DNA of 64,000 bases, taken from NCBI RefSeq assembly GCF_002261225.1, contig NZ_NEVM01000005.1:558001-622000 (forward strand), read 5' to 3'. Every line of letters starts with the position of its first letter. The stretch's first letter is position 1. The DNA is from Bordetella genomosp. 10 (GTDB lineage Bacteria; Pseudomonadota; Gammaproteobacteria; Burkholderiales; Burkholderiaceae_B). This document shows positions 28,084-36,118 of the stretch, piece after piece. The notes under the pieces are model-generated. The model was not told the DNA's origin. It saw nothing but the letters and a program-made list of their open reading frames with translations, and made no database searches. The translations under genes were made by a program, and so were the position numbers.

Positions 28084-29343
28084 CTAGACCCGCCCGAGCC
28101 CCAGGCGCGCGGCCACGCCCGCGCCGGCCACCGCGCCGCCGGCGAAGCAGGCCGTCAGCAGGTAGCCGCCGGTCGGCGCGTCCCAGTCCAGCATTTCGCC
28201 GGTGCAGAACACGCCCGGCAGGCGGCGCAACTGCAGGTCGTCGTCCACCTCGTCCAGGCGCACGCCGCCCGCGCTGCTGATGGCCTCGTCGATCGGCCGG
28301 GGCCGCGCCAGGCGCAGCGGCAGATCCTTGATGCAACGCGCGAGCCAGGCAGGATCGTGAAACGCCTGGGCCGGCACGCACTCGCGCAGCAAGGCCATCT
28401 TCACGCCCTTCAGGTTCAAGCGGCTTTGCAGGTGGCTGGACCAGGAACGCGAACCGCGCGGATGCGCCACCTCCATGGCGACCCGGCCGGCCTCCATCTG
28501 CGGCAGCAGGTCCACCCGCATCTCGGCATGGCCGTGCTGGCGCCACTGCTCGCGCAGAGCCGCCGACAAGGCATAGACCAGGCCACCCTCGACGCCGGAG
28601 ACGGTGAGAATGAATTCGCCGCGCCGCATTTCTCCGTCGCCCACGCGGGCCGCCACCGCCTTGACCGGCTCGCCCGCATGGCGGTCGCGCAGCAGCGGCG
28701 TCCATTGCGCATCGAAGCCGCAGTTCGACGGCGCCAGGTCGTTCACCGCCACCCCGCGTTCGCGCAGCAAGGCCACCCAGGCCCCGTCCGATCCCAGCCG
28801 CGCCCAACTGGCGCCGCCCAGCGCCAGCACCACCGCATCGGCGCGAACGTCCACGTCCCCCTGCGGGCCGGCGAAACGAAGGCTGGACGCCGGCGCTGAA
28901 ACGGGATCGTCGCGCCAGCCCAGCCAGCGATGCCGCATATGGAAATGCACGCCGTCGGCGCGCAAGCGGGCCATCCATGCGCGCAGCAGCGGCGCGGCCT
29001 TCATTTCCTGGGGAAAAACGCGGCCGGAAGTGCCCACGAAGGTTTCCACGCCCAGGCCTTGCGCCCAGTCGCGCAGGGCCTGGGGCGGCAAGGCCCGCAG
29101 CCAGCGCTCGACCCGGGGCCGGGCCGCCGTATCGTAGCGGCCGAGAAAAGCCGGCAACGGCTCGCTATGCGTCAGGTTCAAGCCGCCGCGGCCGGCCAGC
29201 AGGAATTTTCTTCCTGCCGACGGCATGGCGTCGTAGACATCCACGCGTGCGCCGGCGGCGGCCGCCACCTGCGCCGCCATCAGGCCGGCGGGACCGGCGC
29301 CGACGACGATGACGGCGGGCGGGGAAAGAGGCGAGCGGGACAT
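28084..29343 (-). CDS. HI0933/BaiN-like flavoprotein (TIGR03862 type)
   Basis: A 419-residue FAD enzyme: VVGAGPAGLMAAQ (residues 14-26), SAGRKFLLAGRGGLNLTHSE, the ALGGASWARLGSDG middle motif and the C-terminal GEMLDWDAPTGGYLLTACFAGG. These are the signatures of the HI0933-like family and its TIGR03862 branch. The reaction is unknown; some relatives reduce double bonds of steroid-like substrates. The start is the ATG at 29343; a longer frame upstream overlaps the divergent gene. It converges with the COG2509-like enzyme. Confidence 0.85.
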   Translation of the reverse strand: MSRSPLSPPAVIVVGAGPAGLMAAQVAAAAGARVDVYDAMPSAGRKFLLAGRGGLNLTHSEPLPAFLGRYDTAARPRVERWLRALPPQALRDWAQGLGVETFVGTSGRVFPQEMKAAPLLRAWMARLRADGVHFHMRHRWLGWRDDPVSAPASSLRFAGPQGDVDVRADAVVLALGGASWARLGSDGAWVALLRERGVAVNDLAPSNCGFDAQWTPLLRDRHAGEPVKAVAARVGDGEMRRGEFILTVSGVEGGLVYALSAALREQWRQHGHAEMRVDLLPQMEAGRVAMEVAHPRGSRSWSSHLQSRLNLKGVKMALLRECVPAQAFHDPAWLARCIKDLPLRLARPRPIDEAISSAGGVRLDEVDDDLQLRRLPGVFCTGEMLDWDAPTGGYLLTACFAGGAVAGAGVAARLGLGRV

Positions 29344-29465
29344 AGGGGCGCGGTTACGGACGGGCAAAGGCGTAATACTAACCAACCCGGCGGCCAGCCA
29401 AGCCGCGGCGCCTCGGTTAGCATCGAGGGTGGCGCCAATTCGCGCGCGCAGCACAGGATGCCATC

Positions 29466-29834
29466 ATGAGCAACACGCCCATCTCGACGCCCGATCAACC
29501 GCAATGGGGCTATGAACGCCCCGATTGCCGGGGCGCCAACGCGCTGGGCCTATTCATCGACGACCTGCAGCGGGTGCTGGATACGCACACCGACGATATC
29601 GCGACGCAGCCGGCGCGGCTTTACGAAGCGCAGGCCCAGGCCAATGAACTCGTCCGCCGCTACGCGGCACTGGAAGGCGCGCCGGCCGCCTTCAACGGCC
29701 AGTCGGTCAATTTGCGCGTGGCCCGCAACAGCGCCGGAACGGTCCAGTTGGTGCCGCTGTTTTCGGCCTCGCTCAAGCAGGCCCTGATAACCCTCCTGAA
29801 CGCCGGCGGACCCGGGCACGGACCCAGGCAGTAA
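29466..29834 (+). CDS. Hypothetical protein
   Basis: A 122-residue soluble protein, no signal peptide. The middle has a helical look (DDLQRVLDTHTDDIATQPARLYEAQAQANELVRRYAALEG), followed by a possible beta segment (SVNLRVARNSAGTVQLVPLF). No family recognised. Its 3' end overlaps the convergent gene by 62 bp. Confidence 0.6.
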   Translation: MSNTPISTPDQPQWGYERPDCRGANALGLFIDDLQRVLDTHTDDIATQPARLYEAQAQANELVRRYAALEGAPAAFNGQSVNLRVARNSAGTVQLVPLFSASLKQALITLLNAGGPGHGPRQ

Positions 29835-30141
29835 GGGCGCGCGCCTGCATCGCCAGGCGGACGGCCGCGCGCGGCAGCCAGGCCGTCCGCTCGATCACGC
29901 GCACCTGCGCCGGGCCGTCCGCGCAGAACAGCACGCGGCCGCCGTAAGCCATCGAGTGCATCTGCCCGGGCGCCACCGGCATGCGTATGGAAAAAGCAGC
30001 GTCTCCCAAGGGAACCCATTCCTGCACCATGACACGGCTACCTCGCATGCCTATCACCTTGCTATCGGGGCGAACGAACAACATGCGGGTCTCGCCTCCG
30101 GCCAGACTGATATCGCGAATACGCTCGATTCCTGTGTCCAT
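29773..30141 (-). CDS. Hypothetical protein, possibly DUF2917-like
   Basis: A 122-residue protein from the ATG at 30141. The core (VIGMRGSRVMVQEWVPLGDAAFSIRMPVAPGQ) has a beta-rich cupin-like rhythm somewhat like DUF2917 proteins; this match is weak. The C-terminus is strongly basic (RARVRRRSGGLSG). It is divergent from the MocR gene across an AT-rich gap. Its last 62 bp overlap the convergent gene at 29466-29834. Confidence 0.5.
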   Translation of the reverse strand: MDTGIERIRDISLAGGETRMLFVRPDSKVIGMRGSRVMVQEWVPLGDAAFSIRMPVAPGQMHSMAYGGRVLFCADGPAQVRVIERTAWLPRAAVRLAMQARALTAWVRARVRRRSGGLSGPA

Positions 30142-30270
30142 TTGACGGCTCCAACGATCGAAAATGATCTGCCGCCAGATTAGGTTTCGCGCAATAGTTC
30201 GGGCAGGCACACCTAATCTTTATCTTTATGAAAGCAGACGAACAAACATCACCCTGTTATTGTTAATTTC

Positions 30271-30281
30271 CAGATAATCTG
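30271..30281. promoter_or_regulatory. Candidate operator upstream of MocR gene
   Basis: CAGAT-A-ATCTG is a perfect short palindrome in an AT-rich 179-bp divergent region. It is followed by a second ATCTGTATCT-like copy, and an ATCTTT direct repeat lies further upstream (about 30215-30226). MocR proteins often bind direct repeats or short dyads before their own gene. Binding is inferred from position only. Confidence 0.4.
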
Positions 30282-30320
30282 TATCTATCCTGCCCCTACG
30301 GGCGCCAGCATGATTCGGCC

Positions 30321-31754
30321 ATGGAACCACTGTATCAACGCTTGGCCGACCACTATCGGCAAGCCATCCGTTCTGGCGTATTGGCACCCACGGCGCGCAT
30401 GCCGTCCGTCCGCAACCTGGTAAAACTGCATCAAGTCAGCCTGTCCACGGCGCTGCAAGCCTGCCGCCGTCTCGAAGACGACGGCCTCATCGAAGCCCGC
30501 CCCCGTTCCGGTTATTTCGTCGTCAAGCGCAAGCGGGCGACGCTGCCGCCCATCGACGAGCCCGAGACCGGCAAGATACTGGACCCGGCGTCCTACGTCG
30601 GCATACACGACCGGGTCTCCGACTTCATCGCCAAGTGCGAAATCCATCCCACCAAATTCAACTTCGCCACCGCGGTGGCGACGCCGGACGCCTATCCCAC
30701 GGAGGCATTGAAGCAATCGATGCTGCGCATGGTGCGGCGCCATCCCCAGTTGCTGACCAGCTCCGTGCCCCATGGCGGCCATCCCTGCCTGCAGGCGGCG
30801 CTGGCGCGGCGCGCGCTCGATAGCGGCGTCAACGCGGCGCCCGACGATATCCTGGTGACGCACGGCTGCATCGAAGCGCTGAACCTGGCGCTGCGCGCGG
30901 TCGCCAGCCCCGGCGACACCATCGCCGTGGAGTCGCCCGCCTACTTCGGCCTGCTGCAGATCCTCGAAAGCCTGGGCATGCGCGCGCTGGAAATCCCGAC
31001 CAGCCCGCACACCGGCATTTCGATCGAGGCCCTGGATCTCGCCTTCCAGACGCACGCCGGCATCAAGGCCGTGGTGGCGGTGCCCAATCTGCACAACCCC
31101 CTGGGCAGCATCATGAGCGACGCGGACAAGGCCCGGCTGGTGGCGCTGTGCGAGCAGCAACGCGTGCCGCTGATCGAGGACGACACCTATGGCGCCCTGG
31201 CCGACGGCGACGAGCGCCTGCGCGCGGCCAAGGCCTGGGACCGCGAAGGCAACGTCATTTACTGCGCCTCGCTGCACAAGACGCTGGCGCCCGGTTCACG
31301 CCTGGGCTGGCTGATCGGCGGCCGCTGGAAGGCCCGCATCGCGATGATGAAGTTCGTGCAAAGCCGTCCCAACGAGCCGCTGATGCAACTGGCCGTCGCC
31401 GATGTCCTGGGCGCCAAGGCCTACGACCGCCACCTGGTGCGCCTGCGCGGCCGCCTGAAGGCGCAGCGCGAACGCATGGCCCAGGCCATCGCCGATTACT
31501 TTCCGCCCGGCACGCGCCTGAGCATGCCGCGCGGCGGCATGCTGCTATGGGTGGAGATGCCGGACGGACGCTCGTCCAGGCAGGTGTTCGAAACCGCGCT
31601 GCCGCTGGGCATCCGGGTGGCGCCCGGCCGCATGTTCTCCAATTCGGACCGCTACGAGCATTTCCTGCGCGTGAGCTGCGGCGCGGACTTCACCGCCGAC
31701 GTGGACGCCGCCGTCCGCATGCTGGGCCGCATCGTGGCCGGCAAGTTGCCGTGA
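30321..31754 (+). CDS. MocR-type regulator (GntR HTH fused to aminotransferase fold)
   Basis: A 477-residue PLP-dependent regulator. The N-terminal GntR winged helix (residues 1-70; PLYQRLADHYRQAIRSGVL, LVKLHQVSLSTALQACRRLEDDGLI) is joined by a linker to a class I aminotransferase domain. PLP-anchoring Lys320 lies in ASLHKTLAPGSRLGW. Such proteins sense an amino compound through PLP and usually control a linked gene; the divergent small gene and the downstream genes are candidates. It could retain aminotransferase activity, but the fusion favours regulation. Confidence 0.9.
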   Translation: MEPLYQRLADHYRQAIRSGVLAPTARMPSVRNLVKLHQVSLSTALQACRRLEDDGLIEARPRSGYFVVKRKRATLPPIDEPETGKILDPASYVGIHDRVSDFIAKCEIHPTKFNFATAVATPDAYPTEALKQSMLRMVRRHPQLLTSSVPHGGHPCLQAALARRALDSGVNAAPDDILVTHGCIEALNLALRAVASPGDTIAVESPAYFGLLQILESLGMRALEIPTSPHTGISIEALDLAFQTHAGIKAVVAVPNLHNPLGSIMSDADKARLVALCEQQRVPLIEDDTYGALADGDERLRAAKAWDREGNVIYCASLHKTLAPGSRLGWLIGGRWKARIAMMKFVQSRPNEPLMQLAVADVLGAKAYDRHLVRLRGRLKAQRERMAQAIADYFPPGTRLSMPRGGMLLWVEMPDGRSSRQVFETALPLGIRVAPGRMFSNSDRYEHFLRVSCGADFTADVDAAVRMLGRIVAGKLP

Positions 31755-31777
31755 CGGTGCGATGAACGACGCGGCGC

Positions 31778-32065
31778 TCAGCGGCCGGCGCGCTCGCTGG
31801 GAAAGTCCGCCGAACTCAGGAGCACCGGCAGGGGATGGCTTTCGCGGAACTTCCGCTCGGCCAGCGCGTGCAGGGTGCGCCGGTGTCCATGGTAGGCGTC
31901 CAGCAGGCTGGCTTCCTCGACGCCGGCGCCGAAGCGGGCGCGCAGGACTTCCCAGGAAACGCCGGCCTGTATGGTGCGCTCGCCCGCCGCGGCTTCGAAC
32001 CAGATCACATGTGCGGAACGATCGTTAACGGCGTTGTCGTTTATGACAATATTATTCACTGACAT
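31778..32065 (-). CDS. Small protein, DUF1488-like
   Basis: A 95-residue protein with DRSAHVIWFEAAAGERTIQAGVSWEVLRARFGAG and HALAERKFRESHPLPVLLSSADF. The layout, a short beta region followed by a helix and a conserved end, is like DUF1488 proteins of unknown function. The assignment is by eye. It converges with the MocR gene (23 bp gap). Confidence 0.6.
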   Translation of the reverse strand: MSVNNIVINDNAVNDRSAHVIWFEAAAGERTIQAGVSWEVLRARFGAGVEEASLLDAYHGHRRTLHALAERKFRESHPLPVLLSSADFPSERAGR

Positions 32066-32132
32066 GACACTCTCCGTAACGATTCATGGCCTTTACAAGG
32101 GGAAAGAAAGGAAGGCGGACTAATCGTAGCGA

Positions 32133-32276
32133 ACGGTGACCTTACCGTGTGTAACGTCGGTAAGCATTCGATGTATTTGGGCAACATCATCCAAAAGAGG
32201 ATTTGATTTTTCCTTGGAATTTTTTCCAGGGCTGCCGCCGATGTCGTGGACATGCCTTCCCGCGGCGCGACATCGG
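32133..32276. other. Non-coding region with nested dyads between DUF1488-like and DUF3309-like genes
   Basis: This part of the 313-bp gap (32066-32378) holds three perfect inverted repeats. They are ACGGT/ACCGT (32133-32137, 32144-32148), CTTACCG/CGGTAAG (32141-32147, 32158-32164) and CCGATGTCG/CGACATCGG (32238-32246, 32268-32276). The first two overlap and could be alternative folds or an operator. The third could be a leader hairpin of the DUF3309 mRNA. I see no gene in it. Confidence 0.45.
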
Positions 32277-32378
32277 GAGCGCTGCTTGCTTCTCCCCGGC
32301 CAACGGTCCAGCGCCTTCACGCGCAGCCGGAGCGACCAGCCACTGCCCCTGCCCCAGGGCGGATATAAGGAGAAAACA

Positions 32379-32537
32379 ATGACTCTCGGAACCATCCTGC
32401 TGATCATCCTGATCCTGCTGCTCATAGGCGCGCTGCCCAGTTGGCCGCATAGCCGGAGCTGGGGCTACTACCCGAGCGGAGGCCTGGGCATCGTTCTGGT
32501 CATCGTCATCGTGCTCCTGCTGATGGGACAGATATAA
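32379..32537 (+). CDS. DUF3309-family small membrane protein
   Basis: A 52-residue protein, MTLGTILLIILILLLIGALPSWPHSRSWGY then a glycine turn and IVLVIVIVLLLMGQI. Two hydrophobic helices around a W-P-x-S-x-x-W-G-Y loop are the DUF3309 hallmark. AAGGAG lies 5 bp before the ATG. A hairpin terminator follows. Function unknown; often expressed in stress. Confidence 0.85.
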   Translation: MTLGTILLIILILLLIGALPSWPHSRSWGYYPSGGLGIVLVIVIVLLLMGQI

Positions 32538-32594
32538 GGAATCAAAGAATCGCGGCCGCGCCATGAGCGCCATATGGCGCGGCATTGCATATGA

Positions 32595-32620
32595 CGCTCC
32601 CCACGGGGAGCGTTTCCGTT
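32595..32620 (+). terminator. Hairpin terminator after DUF3309 gene
   Basis: CGCTCCCC/GGGGAGCG with a tiny loop (32595-32612) followed by TTTCCGTTT. It ends the DUF3309 transcript 58 bp after its stop. Confidence 0.7.
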
Positions 32621-32657
32621 TCAGCAGGGGACCAACCCTATCGGGACTTCGCCCGGC

Positions 32658-33545
32658 TCAAGTAGCTTTGCCCCGTCGGCGGGTCGCGCGCCAGCACAGC
32701 AGCGAACCGGCGCACACCATGGCCGCGCCCTGCCAGAACGTGAAGGACAGCGGCGCGTCCAGCATGAAGGCGGCCAGCGCCGCCGACAGCAGCGGCGTGA
32801 AATACGAGGCAGCCGCCATCAAGGTCACGTTGCCGTGCAGGATGCCGACGTTCCACGCGGCATAGCCGCCACCCATGGCGGCCGCCGCCAACAGCACGTG
32901 CACCAGCGCCATGCCGTCGACCTGCATGGCGCCGCCTTGCAAGGCCACCTGCACCCAGAACGCCAGCGCGGTCAGCGCGAAGAAAAAGGTGATGCCGTTG
33001 CGGCCGGCGGCCAGCCGCGTGGTCACCGTGCAATAGGCGGCCCACAGCACCGCGCCCAGCAGCGCCAGGCCATAGCTCAAGGGGTTGTCGCCGACGTGGG
33101 CGGCGAGGCTGGCGAGGTCCAGCGCCTCCCCGCCTTGCGCCCAGGCCACGCCCAGCAACGCCAGCACCAGGCCTGGGACCACCAGCCAGCCGGCGCGCTG
33201 GCCATTGAACAGGATGGAAAAGGCGACGGTCAGGCTGGGCCAGAGATAGTTGACCATGCTGACTTCGATCGCCTGCTGGTCGCTGTGCGCGTACCCCAGC
33301 GACAACGCCAGGCACGTCTCGTAGGCGACGAACAACAGGCTGCCCACGTACAGATAAGGACGCGGGAAGCCGCGCAACGAGGGCCAGCCGGCCACGAAAT
33401 ACAGGAACACCGCGCCCACGGAGTAGATCGCCGCCGCGCCCAGGGCCGGCCCGAGGCTGACCGTGACGCTGCGAACCAGGCCGACCATCGCGCCCCACAG
33501 CAGAATCGCGGAAAGGCCTACCAGGGTTGCTTTATTGCGGGGCAT
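32658..33545 (-). CDS. yddG: Aromatic amino acid exporter, DMT superfamily (YddG-like)
   Basis: A 295-residue transporter with ten helices in two EamA repeats. The N-terminus ATLVGLSAILLWGAMVGLVRSVT and the central AIEVSMVNYLWPSLTVAFSILFNGQ are those of YddG, which exports aromatic amino acids across the inner membrane. Short basic tail (RATRRRGKAT). It is divergent from the EAL-domain gene. The family is solid; substrate specificity inferred. Confidence 0.88.
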   Translation of the reverse strand: MPRNKATLVGLSAILLWGAMVGLVRSVTVSLGPALGAAAIYSVGAVFLYFVAGWPSLRGFPRPYLYVGSLLFVAYETCLALSLGYAHSDQQAIEVSMVNYLWPSLTVAFSILFNGQRAGWLVVPGLVLALLGVAWAQGGEALDLASLAAHVGDNPLSYGLALLGAVLWAAYCTVTTRLAAGRNGITFFFALTALAFWVQVALQGGAMQVDGMALVHVLLAAAAMGGGYAAWNVGILHGNVTLMAAASYFTPLLSAALAAFMLDAPLSFTFWQGAAMVCAGSLLCWRATRRRGKAT

Positions 33546-33679
33546 ACATCCTGCTGTTATTGCTTTGTATCAAAGAATACGAAATATAAAAGATCCAGAA
33601 TACGCGCCGATCTGGATCTTTCAATCGCGTGGCGACACGCATACAACCGCCCCGGCCGCGCCGCGGCGGCAGGCAGCGC

Positions 33680-35650
33680 ATGGAGTTTCGAAGTATGCAG
33701 GAGCAAGGCCGGGAATTTCGATGGAGCGTTTATGGCTTGCTTGCGTTGGTGATTGTGGCGGGACTGGGCCTGTCGGCCTTCATGGCGACCAAGGCGGAAA
33801 GCGTCGGCAAGGCCCTGCGGCCCCTGCTCAACGAAAACCTGCCGGCGTACGAGCACCTGACTGACTTCGAACACGCGGTGCTACTGTATCAGTTGGCCTT
33901 GAACAAATACGCGACGCAATCGATCGACCGTGCCCGCTTCGTGCAACTGACGGCGGACCAGCGCGACGACGTGCTGCGCGGACTGAACACCCTGCGGCGA
34001 GACTTCCCGGACCACGCCGGCGTGGCGCCCATCCGCCTGGCCAGCCGCGAACTGCTGCCGCTGGCCGGCCGGCTGGACGACGTGCTGGCGGACGAGGCCG
34101 ACAGCCGCCGCGACGCGCGCGACCTGCTGCGGCAGGCCAACCGCTACACCAACGACATCCGCGGCCAGCTCGCCGGCTTGAAGCAAGCGGCCGCGACGGC
34201 GCTGCGCCAGGCGCAGGTCCTCACCCATACCGGCATCGACTCGATGTCGCGCCTGGTGCAAGCCTATACGCTGCTCACCCTGGCCGCCTCGCTGTTCACG
34301 ATGCACCACGTGCGCGCGCGGATGCGCAGCGAGCGCCAGCTCGCCTTCCAGGCCTTCCACGACCCGCTGACCGATCTCGCCAACCGCCGTTCCTTCGAAC
34401 GGCGGCTGCGCGGCATCGCAGGCCAGCCGCATACGCTGGTGCTGGGAAGGATAGACCGCTTCGACCGCGTGGTCGGCGAACTGGGCTACGCCTTCGCCGA
34501 CGGGCTGATGCGCGAAATCGCCGGGCGGGTGCGCGCGGCGGCGCAACGGCACGGCGGCGAGGTCTTCCGGCTGGACGGCGCCACGCTGGCGATCCTGTAT
34601 CGCGGAATGGAAAACGCCTGCGTGCGCGGGGCGGCCGCCCCGGACACGCTGGACAGCCTGCGCGCGGCCATGCATCCGCCGTTCCGCCGCGGCCCGCACG
34701 AGGTCTTTCCGCGCCTGAGCCTGGGCAGCGCGAACTATCCGGCGCAATGCGGCGACGTGGCGCAATTGCTGGCCCACGCCGACGCGGCGCTGCGCGCGGC
34801 GCGCGAAGCCGGCGGCGATATCCTCGTCCCCTACTCCGAAGCCATCAGCGAACGAAGCCACCACGACCTGCGCCGCGAAGCGCTGCTCGCGCATGCGCTG
34901 GAACGCGGGGAACTGGTGGTGTACTACCAGCCGCAGCAACGCCTGGGCGACGGCGGCCTGGCCGGTTTCGAGGCCTTGCTGCGCTGGCGCCACGACGGCA
35001 ACCTGATCCCGCCCGCCGAATTCATCCCCCTCGCGGAAGAGTCCGGCCTGATCGTCCCGATCGGCGCCTGGGTGCTGGAACAGGCCTGCCGGCAGGCGCG
35101 CGCGTGGCAGGAACAGGCGCCGGACCGGAAAACGGTCGTCGCCGTGAATATCTCGCCGCGCCAGTTCGCCCACCCCGACTTCCTGCGCGTGGTGGCCCGC
35201 GTGCTGGCCGAGACCGGCGTCGATCCCGGCCTGATCGAAGTGGAAATCACCGAAGGCATGCTGATGCGGGAACATGGCCGCGGCGAACGCCTGTTGCGCG
35301 CATTGCGCGAGCAGGGATTCAGGCTGGCCATCGACGATTTCGGCACCGGCTATTCCAGCCTGGCCTACCTGAAGCGCTTCCCGGTGGACATGCTGAAGAT
35401 AGACCAGTCCTTCATCCGCTCCCTGCGGCCCGACGGCAACGATGCCGCGATCGTGCGCGCCATGATCGGCATGGCCCATCACCTGGGGCTGCGCGTCATC
35501 GCCGAGGGCGTGGAGACGGCGGCGCAGCGCGCCTGGCTGCGCGCGTGGGGATGCGACCAAATCCAGGGTTACTGGTACGGCGAGCCCATGCCCGCGGCGG
35601 CGGCGCAGGTCTATCTCTCGCCGGCGCCGGCGTCCGCCGCGTCAACGTGA
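33680..35650 (+). CDS. Membrane-bound GGDEF(degenerate)-EAL protein
   Basis: A 656-residue protein: transmembrane helix at about 12-35, periplasmic sensor to about 195, second helix near 200-215, GGDEF-like domain to about 395, EAL domain to about 640. The GGDEF site reads RLDGATLAIL, so the active-site motif is lost and no diguanylate cyclase activity is expected. The EAL site is complete: EALLRW, NISPRQF, EITEG, IDDFGTGYSSL, LKIDQSF and EGVET. It should hydrolyse cyclic di-GMP, with the degenerate domain possibly regulating it. The start could also be the ATG at 33695. Its last 9 bp overlap the MarR gene. Confidence 0.9.
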   Translation: MEFRSMQEQGREFRWSVYGLLALVIVAGLGLSAFMATKAESVGKALRPLLNENLPAYEHLTDFEHAVLLYQLALNKYATQSIDRARFVQLTADQRDDVLRGLNTLRRDFPDHAGVAPIRLASRELLPLAGRLDDVLADEADSRRDARDLLRQANRYTNDIRGQLAGLKQAAATALRQAQVLTHTGIDSMSRLVQAYTLLTLAASLFTMHHVRARMRSERQLAFQAFHDPLTDLANRRSFERRLRGIAGQPHTLVLGRIDRFDRVVGELGYAFADGLMREIAGRVRAAAQRHGGEVFRLDGATLAILYRGMENACVRGAAAPDTLDSLRAAMHPPFRRGPHEVFPRLSLGSANYPAQCGDVAQLLAHADAALRAAREAGGDILVPYSEAISERSHHDLRREALLAHALERGELVVYYQPQQRLGDGGLAGFEALLRWRHDGNLIPPAEFIPLAEESGLIVPIGAWVLEQACRQARAWQEQAPDRKTVVAVNISPRQFAHPDFLRVVARVLAETGVDPGLIEVEITEGMLMREHGRGERLLRALREQGFRLAIDDFGTGYSSLAYLKRFPVDMLKIDQSFIRSLRPDGNDAAIVRAMIGMAHHLGLRVIAEGVETAAQRAWLRAWGCDQIQGYWYGEPMPAAAAQVYLSPAPASAAST

Positions 35651-36118
35651 CGCGGCCTGGCCCTGGCTCGCCTGCTGGGCAGCTTGTTGGGCGCCCTTGA
35701 AGTTTTCCTCGAGCAAGGCCAGGACCTGGTGGAAGACTTCCAGTTGCTTGGCCGACAGGCTGTCCAGCGCATGCTCGAAGAATTCGGCGCGGCGCGGCAA
35801 CGCCTCGGCCACCACGCGCTTGCCCTGCGCCGTCAACACGGCGTTGATCAGGCGATTGTCCTGGGCGTCGATGCTGCGGCTGATCCAGCCCAGGCCTTCC
35901 ATGGCCTGCAGTTGCCGCGTCAGCGACGCGGGATCCAGCCGGCAGCGTTCCGCCAGGAGTTTCTGCGAGCAGCGCCCTTCTTCATGCAGCGCCAGCAGGA
36001 TGCGCCAGCGCGGCAAGGCATGCCCCACCTGGGCGCTGAAGGCGCTCATCATGACGCGATAGGTCTGGCCCAATTGCTGGACCGTGCGCAAACCCTGCTG
36101 TTCTTTCGACATGCTCAT
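35642..36118 (-). CDS. MarR family transcriptional regulator
   Basis: A 158-residue MarR protein with winged-helix core LPRWRILLALHEEGRCSQKLLAERCRLDPASLTRQLQAMEGLGWISR and the DxRxxxxxLT-like DAQDNRLINAVLTAQG beta wing. Gln/Ala-rich C-terminal tail. The ATG at 36118 overlaps the stop of the MFS efflux gene (ATGA), so the two are translationally coupled. It is likely the repressor of this operon, acting at the dyads near 37740. Confidence 0.9.
   Translation of the reverse strand: MSMSKEQQGLRTVQQLGQTYRVMMSAFSAQVGHALPRWRILLALHEEGRCSQKLLAERCRLDPASLTRQLQAMEGLGWISRSIDAQDNRLINAVLTAQGKRVVAEALPRRAEFFEHALDSLSAKQLEVFHQVLALLEENFKGAQQAAQQASQGQAASR

Noticed and set aside
32056..32253. 65-codon minus-strand frame upstream of the DUF1488-like gene
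   Set aside because: No ribosome-binding site, and it overlaps the dyad-rich leader region; composition not protein-like.
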